Source of the DNA: Methylotenera sp.
GTDB lineage: Bacteria > Pseudomonadota > Gammaproteobacteria > Burkholderiales > Methylophilaceae
DNA: 13,027 nucleotides
NCBI GenBank assembly: GCA_013816325.1
Contig: JACDEP010000053.1
Coordinates: 1 to 13,027 of the forward strand
Direction of reading: 5' to 3'
Under the pieces are notes generated by a model. That model saw only the letters and a program-made list of their open reading frames with translations. It was not told the origin of the DNA and searched no databases. Below, one piece after another: positions 8,512-13,027 of this stretch (position 1 is its first letter; each line of letters starts with the position of its first letter). The position numbers and the translations under genes are program-made.

Positions 8512-8740
8512 ATAAACACTAAATGGTATTTGGTAAAGTTATTTACGCAAATAGTATGCCAAGCCGGCGAGGCCGTTTTTAATTGGAAATTAAATGTTGG
8601 TTATTACTTCAGAAATACATGGATTAATAGCATGTAAATAGGTGTTTAAAATGGAATGGCCTTAATATTAATTGGCCTAGCTGAGGTACAACAGAATTTT
8701 ATGTACTAGCTAAGTACTTAAGGATGATCTAGCATAAGGA
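8512..8740. other. Intergenic gap between the two paralogues, rich in short palindromes
   Basis: No open reading frame worth calling. On the minus strand it follows the upstream paralogue and leads the downstream one. GGCC (8658-8661) and GGCC (8674-8677) flank the palindrome TTAATATTAA, a possible hairpin after the upstream gene. AGCT/GTAC elements around 8681-8715 can also pair imperfectly. CTAG occurs five times between 8677 and 8748. CGGC-GAG-GCCG followed by T5 lies at 8565-8580 but reads on the plus strand, where no gene needs it. I found no convincing promoter for the downstream paralogue, so the pair could be co-transcribed. Confidence 0.4.
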
Positions 8741-10381
8741 CTAGCTAGGATAAATAAGTTTAACCCAATCGTCCTTACTATCGATTGGCGTGTTTAGTAT
8801 AATGTTTTCAATTATGCCAGCAATAGATATCTCATAGGATGTTTGAGCTACAAATTCTATTTTGGGCAGCATCAGGCTTGAATTGGTAGATAATCCCGCT
8901 TCCATAGGGAGGTATAAACCGGGGAAAGTGCGAGCATTTGCCAATTGCGCAATACTGTCAGAATTGGTTGCGGGCGAGGTGAGTTTTAGTTGTATCCATT
9001 TTGCATGCCGTGACAATATCTCAATGCCAACCTGGATTTGCCGATTGGCTTTAGGCTTGGCGCTGCGAATAATAGCCACTATCATGTTTTGTTGTGAATC
9101 CGCTTTAACTAGGCCTATCAACTGGCCAACAGAAATCCATGGATTTAATTCAGCAGCAGCCACCGCTCCTAGGCCACGATTGCTTTCATCAACAATCACC
9201 CAATGGTGATTATTCTGGTCAACTTTCAGCTTGTTTTCTTCGCCCTTGATAATGGCATGGTTCCTTAGCCTTTCATCAAGTGACCTGCCATCGGCAGAGA
9301 ACCTAGCGCCATGTCTTAATTTCTTATTTTCATGTACTTTAACGCGTTCGCAAACATTTTGGATTCCGTACATAACGCTGGCGGTGGTGGATAGTTTTTG
9401 CCGGTCTTCTTTTCTGCGTTGGCGGCGATATTCCTTGCGCGACCACTCTTGCATTACCGCATTTAGAGTGTCGGGTATTGCTTTAAACTGATACGGTTCA
9501 ATAGAGAGGCTGCTGGTTAACATGGTTAAACCAACGTTATCGTTGACTCTATCTATCATGATAGCAATCTCTTTTTCCAGAGCGTCGATTTGCCAGTAGA
9601 TACAGGAATTTGTAGGTGTGAAATGGCGGATTCTTTTAGCACCGGAATCTTTATCCAAATCTACATAGAAGAGAAATTTGACCGGGTTAAAATCCGGTGA
9701 GATTTCGACATCCAATAATTGCCGCTGCAAAATCTTGCAAATAATATCAATGCCTTGCCGGCTGAGGTTGGCTTGCTGTAAGCTATCTAGCATATAGGTT
9801 TGCACAAGCTTGGCGTTTAAAGTGGGACTGGGGAGGGAGTCTTCTGATTTAATTACCTTATCCAGTAAACCATTGTCATTTGCCAGCCCATAAATCATGT
9901 GAAGTTGCAGCCATACTTTCGGAGCTAGGCCTAAGTTAACAAAACTGCGCCATTTCAACATTTCGAATATCTGGGCGACAATTTCTGATAAAAGTGCATG
10001 TATTGTTCCGGTTTCATATTTCACCGGGTTTGCCATAAAGTCATCCAACAAAGTCAGGTAACTGTTATATAGCTGCCTGTGGAAGCCATATACCACGCCT
10101 AGAATATTGTTTTCAATGTTCGAGTCCATGTATTCGAACTTAACAAACTGCTGATTTATTTTACGCAGGGTAGGCCTGGTTTTTATTGTGGCTTCATCAA
10201 TGATTTGGGAAATGGTGCTAACGGGTAAGGCAGTGTCTGCTAAAACGGATTCAAGACCAAGCGTGGCAGATTGCAGCGCAAGTAAGTCATCTTGGTCCTC
10301 AATCGCTTCCAGCCAAACCGCATGTTTGCGGGGAATGTCATTGAACACATTCGTAATGATGTTTTGAAATATATTCTTCAT
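8741..10381 (-). CDS. PilZ-like domain protein with helical N-terminal half (paralogue 2)
   Basis: A 546-aa protein of unknown name, clearly paralogous to the product of 6835-8511 along its whole length. Shared landmarks in the same order are FHRQ (100-103), KWR (143-145), VWLQ (156-159), FYVD and AKRIRHFTP (238-256), EWSRKEYRRQRRKEDR with RxxxR (R323-R327), ERLRNHAIIKG (370-380), VDESNRG with DxSxxG (D398, S400, G403), VAIIRSAKPKA, IQVGIEILSR and a C-terminal FPGLYLPMEAGLSTNSSL module. In the best block 11 of 16 residues match the paralogue. The middle part fits a PilZ-type barrel carrying an insertion; the N-terminal half looks like an all-helical domain. No signal peptide or membrane segment is seen. 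ATG 10381 lacks a recognisable Shine-Dalgarno. It is divergent from gltX and upstream of its paralogue. Function is unknown; c-di-GMP sensing is a hypothesis. Confidence 0.83.
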   Translation of the reverse strand: MKNIFQNIITNVFNDIPRKHAVWLEAIEDQDDLLALQSATLGLESVLADTALPVSTISQIIDEATIKTRPTLRKINQQFVKFEYMDSNIENNILGVVYGFHRQLYNSYLTLLDDFMANPVKYETGTIHALLSEIVAQIFEMLKWRSFVNLGLAPKVWLQLHMIYGLANDNGLLDKVIKSEDSLPSPTLNAKLVQTYMLDSLQQANLSRQGIDIICKILQRQLLDVEISPDFNPVKFLFYVDLDKDSGAKRIRHFTPTNSCIYWQIDALEKEIAIMIDRVNDNVGLTMLTSSLSIEPYQFKAIPDTLNAVMQEWSRKEYRRQRRKEDRQKLSTTASVMYGIQNVCERVKVHENKKLRHGARFSADGRSLDERLRNHAIIKGEENKLKVDQNNHHWVIVDESNRGLGAVAAAELNPWISVGQLIGLVKADSQQNMIVAIIRSAKPKANRQIQVGIEILSRHAKWIQLKLTSPATNSDSIAQLANARTFPGLYLPMEAGLSTNSSLMLPKIEFVAQTSYEISIAGIIENIILNTPIDSKDDWVKLIYPS

Positions 10382-10436
10382 ACAATACGGCTTTGTTAAA
10401 CGCCTAACGGTTGATTTTGTTATTCATAGTCAACAT

Positions 10437-10464
10437 ATCATAAATTTTCGACAAACTCTATAAA
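10437..10464 (-). promoter_or_regulatory. Possible promoter of the upstream PilZ-like paralogue
   Basis: Read on the minus strand, TTTATA (10464-10459, 4 of 6) and TATGAT (10442-10437, 5 of 6) are 16 bases apart, about 56 bases before the ATG at 10381. The region is AT-rich, so this could arise by chance. Confidence 0.35.
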
Positions 10465-10497
10465 AAGCCGATTTGTGAAAAGCTATGCCGCTAGCCA

Positions 10498-10506
10498 TGA
10501 TAAAAT
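10498..10506 (+). promoter_or_regulatory. Extended -10 promoter element for gltX
   Basis: TGATAAAAT has the TGn extension followed by a 5-of-6 match to TATAAT. No good -35 is found at the expected distance, as is common for extended -10 promoters. Initiation near 10513 would leave a leader of only about 23 bases before the gltX ATG. Confidence 0.42.
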
Positions 10507-10535
10507 ATGACCATTACTATTAAATAACATTCAAT

Positions 10536-11930
10536 ATGACCGTCCGCACGCGTTTTGCCCCTAGCCCTACAGGTTTTCTTCATATCGGCGGTGCACGTAC
10601 TGCATTGTTTTCATGGGCTTATGCTAAAAAACACGGCGGGAAATTCATCCTGCGTATTGAAGATACTGATGTGGCGCGTAGCACGCCAGAAGCTGTGCAA
10701 GCCATATTGGAGGGCATGAGCTGGCTGGGCTTGAATCATGACGAAGGTCCTTTTTATCAAATGCAGCGCATGGAGACCTACAAAAAGGTCATCCAGAAAA
10801 TGCTGGATGAAGGTACGGCATATTATTGCTATTGCTCTAAAGAGGAACTAGAAGCCTTACGCGAAAACCAGATGCAACAGAATATGAAACCGCGCTACGA
10901 TGGCCGCTGGCGCCCGGAAGAAGGTAAAGTTTTACCGGGAGTTCCTAAAGATGTTTTGCCAGTGATTCGATTTAAAAATCCGCAAACCGGTAACGTGGTT
11001 TGGCATGACATGGTTAAAGGCGAAATCAGTATTGCCAATCACGAATTGGACGATTTGATTATCGCCCGGGCTGATGGCACGCCTACCTATAATTTCTGTG
11101 TGGTGGTGGACGACTGGGAAATGGGCGTTACCCAAGTGATACGGGGTGATGACCACGTGAACAATACACCGCGCCAGATCAATATGCTCAAGGCTTTAGG
11201 CGCTGCGGTTCCGCAATACGCCCATCTTTCCATGATACTAGGTGACGATGGCCAAAAATTATCTAAACGTCACGGGGCGGTAAGCGTGATGCAATATCAT
11301 GAAGATGGATATCTGCCTGAAGCAGTGCTGAATTATTTGGCGCGCTTGGGCTGGAGTCGTGGCGATGAAGAAATCTTTGGCATGCAGCAATTCTGCGAAT
11401 GGTTTGATCTGGACCATATTACGCCATCGGCTGCGCAATTTAACACCGAAAAACTCAAATGGCTGAATGCTCATTATATCAAGTTGACAGATACCGACTA
11501 TTTGGTAAAAGATATTACTGCTCGTTTAGCAAAGCTTGGAGTGGCTGTGTCAGAACAACCAAACCTAGCGTCAGTGCTTGATTTGTATAAAGAACGCGTT
11601 CATACCCTGAATGAACTGGCCGAAAACATCGCATATTTCTATCAAAAACCAACTATAAACCCGGTAGCGGCTGAAAAACATTTAACCGATGATATCAAGC
11701 CAGTTTTGGTTTCTTTAGCTGAAGCATTAGAAACCACTGACTGGCAAGCTGACTCTATTCACCATGCGATTGATACTGCCGTAACACTTAATCAATTGAA
11801 ATTCCCCAAAGTTGCTATGCCACTTCGTGTCGCAATTACAGGCATTGCTCAATCGCCAAGCATAGACCAAGTGATGGCTTTATTGGGCAAGGATGTAACG
11901 CTTGCACGAATCAAGGTCGCGACTCAGTAA
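10536..11930 (+). CDS. gltX: Glutamyl-tRNA synthetase (GluRS)
   Basis: Class I aminoacyl-tRNA synthetase joining glutamate to tRNA-Glu in the cytoplasm with ATP. At 464 aa it is close to the E. coli enzyme (471 aa). The start gives the standard N-terminus TVRTRFAPSPTGFLHIGG with the HIGH-class motif HIGG at residues 16-19. The KMSKS-class motif is KLSKR at 241-245, in DDGQKLSKRHGA. RGDDHVNNTPRQ is another GluRS signature. The zinc-binding insert keeps Cys98 and Cys100, but the positions aligned with E. coli Cys125 and His127 are Trp125 and Pro127, so the zinc site looks lost, as I recall for other betaproteobacterial GluRS. The anticodon-binding helical domain occupies the C-terminal third. 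No Shine-Dalgarno is visible before the ATG. It is divergent from the PilZ-like paralogue gene. Confidence 0.97.
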   Translation: MTVRTRFAPSPTGFLHIGGARTALFSWAYAKKHGGKFILRIEDTDVARSTPEAVQAILEGMSWLGLNHDEGPFYQMQRMETYKKVIQKMLDEGTAYYCYCSKEELEALRENQMQQNMKPRYDGRWRPEEGKVLPGVPKDVLPVIRFKNPQTGNVVWHDMVKGEISIANHELDDLIIARADGTPTYNFCVVVDDWEMGVTQVIRGDDHVNNTPRQINMLKALGAAVPQYAHLSMILGDDGQKLSKRHGAVSVMQYHEDGYLPEAVLNYLARLGWSRGDEEIFGMQQFCEWFDLDHITPSAAQFNTEKLKWLNAHYIKLTDTDYLVKDITARLAKLGVAVSEQPNLASVLDLYKERVHTLNELAENIAYFYQKPTINPVAAEKHLTDDIKPVLVSLAEALETTDWQADSIHHAIDTAVTLNQLKFPKVAMPLRVAITGIAQSPSIDQVMALLGKDVTLARIKVATQ

Positions 11931-12069
11931 GATTAGCAATAATTTGTGGGATTTATTTTGGTTGGGATATTGAATTTATCTTAATTGATAGCATGTTAGT
12001 ACCACGGCGGTATCTTTGAACCGCATTGAAATTAGATTTAAACAATAAAAGATAGAACAAAATTGATTA

Positions 12070-12097
12070 TTGTTAGTCACACCAATCAGAGTAATAT
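12070..12097 (+). promoter_or_regulatory. Weak candidate hfq promoter
   Basis: TTGTTA (12070-12075) and TAATAT (12092-12097) are separated by 16 bases; each matches consensus at 4 of 6 positions. It would give a leader of about 55 bases. Read-through from gltX, or another start further upstream, is equally possible. Confidence 0.25.
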
Positions 12098-12141
12098 CAC
12101 TGATGCAAAGGTGGATATTATGAAATGTTTATTTAACTCCA

Positions 12142-12156
12142 AACAATAGGAGAAAT
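12142..12156 (+). promoter_or_regulatory. hfq ribosome binding site within five ARN triplets
   Basis: AGGAG (12148-12152) sits five bases before the hfq ATG, a strong Shine-Dalgarno. It is embedded in five consecutive ARN triplets (AAC, AAT, AGG, AGA, AAT), the pattern known to be bound by the Hfq distal face. Hfq autocontrol through this site is inferred by analogy with E. coli hfq translational autoregulation. Confidence 0.5.
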
Positions 12157-12157
12157 C

Positions 12158-12394
12158 ATGAATCAAAAAGGGCAAATGTTACAAGACCCATTTCTTAACG
12201 CCTTACGAAAAGAGCACGTCGCTGTCTCTATCTATCTAGTTAATGGTATCAAACTTCAAGGTCAGGTCGATTCTTTCGATCAGTACGTGATTTTGCTGAA
12301 AAACACTGTAACGCAGATGGTATACAAACACGCGATTTCAACCATAGTTCCTGCACGTGCAGTGAGCATCCCTTTAACTGAAGGCGACGACTAA
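12158..12394 (+). CDS. hfq: RNA chaperone Hfq
   Basis: A 78-aa Sm-like protein forming a hexameric ring that pairs small RNAs with mRNAs and affects RNA stability. The N-terminus QKGQMLQDPFLNALRKE and Sm1 segment VSIYLVNGIKLQGQVDSFDQYVILL are near-canonical, including Gln8-type and Phe39/Tyr-type RNA-binding positions. The Sm2 segment ends in YKHAISTIVPARAV, with the KHA proximal-face motif. Only a short acidic tail (EGDD) follows, as in many betaproteobacteria; the long E. coli tail is absent. The start has a strong AGGAG five bases upstream. hflX begins three bases after the stop, the widely conserved hfq-hflX order. No miaA lies upstream in this window; gltX does instead. Confidence 0.98.
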   Translation: MNQKGQMLQDPFLNALRKEHVAVSIYLVNGIKLQGQVDSFDQYVILLKNTVTQMVYKHAISTIVPARAVSIPLTEGDD

Positions 12395-12397
12395 CCG

Positions 12398-13027
12398 TTG
12401 AAAGACTTGTTTGAACGACCAAGTGGTGGCGATGCTGCTATTTTGGTCAGTGTGGATTTTGGTGATACTGACTATGAGGAAAGTCTGGACGAACTGAGGC
12501 TTCTTAGTACTAGCGCAGGCTTGGCCATACGCGGCACTATTGAAGGCAAACGAATTTCTCCGGATGCTAAGCATTTTATCGGTAGTGGTAAGGCCGATGA
12601 ACTTGTGCAGATAATGCAAGCCAGTGAATCCAGAATTGCCGTGTTCAACCACGATTTAACACCTTCCCAACAACGTAACCTAGAGCGACTTTTACAAGCG
12701 CGAGTCGTGGATAGGACTGGTTTGATACTTGATATATTTAGCCAGCGCGCCAAAAGTCACGAAGGCAAGTTGCAAGTTGAACTTGCCCAACTTGAGCATC
12801 TATCTACGCGTTTAGTTCGCGGCTGGACTCACTTGGAACGCCAAAAAGGCGGTATTGGTGTGCGCGGCGGACCTGGTGAAACGCAGCTAGAGTTGGATAG
12901 GCGTATGTTACGAGTGAGAGTCAAACAGCTTCGTGAGAAATTGGTAAAACTCAAAGCCCAACGCGGTATGCAACGACGAGCACGCAAGCGTTCTAATGTC
13001 ATGGCAGTGTCGTTAGTAGGTTATACC
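12398..13027 (+). CDS. hflX: GTPase HflX, N-terminal part (truncated by the window edge)
   Basis: An open frame of 210 codons runs from TTG 12398 to the edge with no stop. The protein begins KDLFERPSGGDAAILVSVDF, typical of HflX. The N-terminal domain continues through HFIGSGKADEL (59-69) and FNHDLTPSQQRNLE (83-96), which are family hallmarks. A helical linker holds RQKGGIGVRGGPGE followed by TQLELDRR (148-169), the HflX glycine-rich signature. The sequence stops at VSLVGYT, the first residues of the G1 (P-loop) motif, so the GTP-binding domain lies beyond the window. HflX binds 50S subunits and splits or rescues stalled ribosomes. There is no suitable ATG; TTG 12398 is three bases after the hfq stop and TTG 12407 is an alternative. 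GAAGG lies 13 bases upstream, so expression probably relies on coupling to hfq. Confidence 0.94.
   Translation, partial: MKDLFERPSGGDAAILVSVDFGDTDYEESLDELRLLSTSAGLAIRGTIEGKRISPDAKHFIGSGKADELVQIMQASESRIAVFNHDLTPSQQRNLERLLQARVVDRTGLILDIFSQRAKSHEGKLQVELAQLEHLSTRLVRGWTHLERQKGGIGVRGGPGETQLELDRRMLRVRVKQLREKLVKLKAQRGMQRRARKRSNVMAVSLVGYT

Larger units (their letters stand above)
11931..12157 (+). other. gltX-hfq intergenic region and hfq leader
   Basis: No gene is seen. GCGGT (12007-12011) and ACCGC (12020-12024) form a 5-bp stem with an 8-base loop, but no T-run follows, so it is not a standard gltX terminator. AACAATAA (12041-12048) and TTATTGTT (12067-12074) are a perfect 8-bp inverted repeat. 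The 13-mer at 12040-12052 recurs at 12141-12153 with 11 of 13 matches. These lie in the probable hfq leader. Confidence 0.4.

Noticed and set aside
8565..8580. CGGC-GAG-GCCG followed by five T, looking like a small terminator
   Set aside because: It reads on the plus strand, where no gene ends nearby; the stem is only four pairs. On the minus strand the T-run is on the wrong side.
8701..8720. Resemblance of GTACTAGCTAAGTAC to a TrpR-type operator
   Set aside because: Only one CTAG half-site is in the right context, the symmetric second half is missing, and it lies after a gene end, not in a promoter.
6835..10381. The paralogue pair as a defence or toxin-antitoxin system
   Set aside because: No nuclease, kinase, toxin or antitoxin motif is visible, the sizes do not fit, and the surroundings are housekeeping genes without mobile-element signs.
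12007..12024. GCGGT/ACCGC hairpin after gltX
   Set aside because: The stem is five pairs with an eight-base loop and no T-run follows, so it does not meet the pattern of an intrinsic terminator.
12374..12753. Two minus-strand open frames of 92-93 aa at the right end
   Set aside because: They are antisense to hflX, whose frame gives an unmistakable HflX protein.

Overview
The window looks like chromosomal DNA of a moderately AT-rich betaproteobacterium, most likely a Methylophilaceae-type methylotroph. This is an inference from the overall look of the proteins: a 78-residue Hfq directly followed by hflX, a glutamyl-tRNA synthetase whose second zinc-ligand pair is lost, and NodT/HAE1-type efflux genes. 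No 16S or other decisive marker is present. No mobile element, CRISPR array, tRNA or rRNA was seen.

Layout. (1) 92-709, minus: an AcrR-like TetR-family repressor, divergent from (2) 926-6831, plus: a compact three-gene tripartite RND efflux operon (periplasmic adaptor lipoprotein, HAE1 inner-membrane pump, NodT outer-membrane lipoprotein). The shared intergenic region carries a near-consensus promoter overlapped by an AcrR-box-like palindrome and a second perfect palindrome, so the repressor very probably controls the pump. (3) 6835-8511 and 8741-10381, both minus: two paralogous proteins of 558 and 546 aa that I do not recognise by name. They share a helical N-terminal half, a PilZ-like module (RxxxR and DxSxxG motifs, split by an insert of about 70 residues) and a further beta-rich C-terminal module. 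They converge on the efflux operon with only 3 bases between stop codons. (4) 10536-11930, plus: gltX. (5) 12158-12394, plus: hfq, followed after 3 bases by (6) hflX, which starts with TTG and runs off the right edge just as its G1 motif begins.

How the parts work together. The left half is a self-contained, ligand-inducible drug or solvent export module. The right half is housekeeping: tRNA charging, an RNA chaperone and a ribosome-rescue GTPase. Between them sits the least understood part, the PilZ-like paralogue pair, possible c-di-GMP-linked proteins and the best candidate for undescribed biology. The hfq leader also contains repeated A-rich ARN-type triplets, one set across the Shine-Dalgarno, which suggests autocontrol by Hfq.

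No stretch over 300 bases lacks a gene. The longest gaps (8512-8740 and 11931-12157, about 230 bases each) are described as features.
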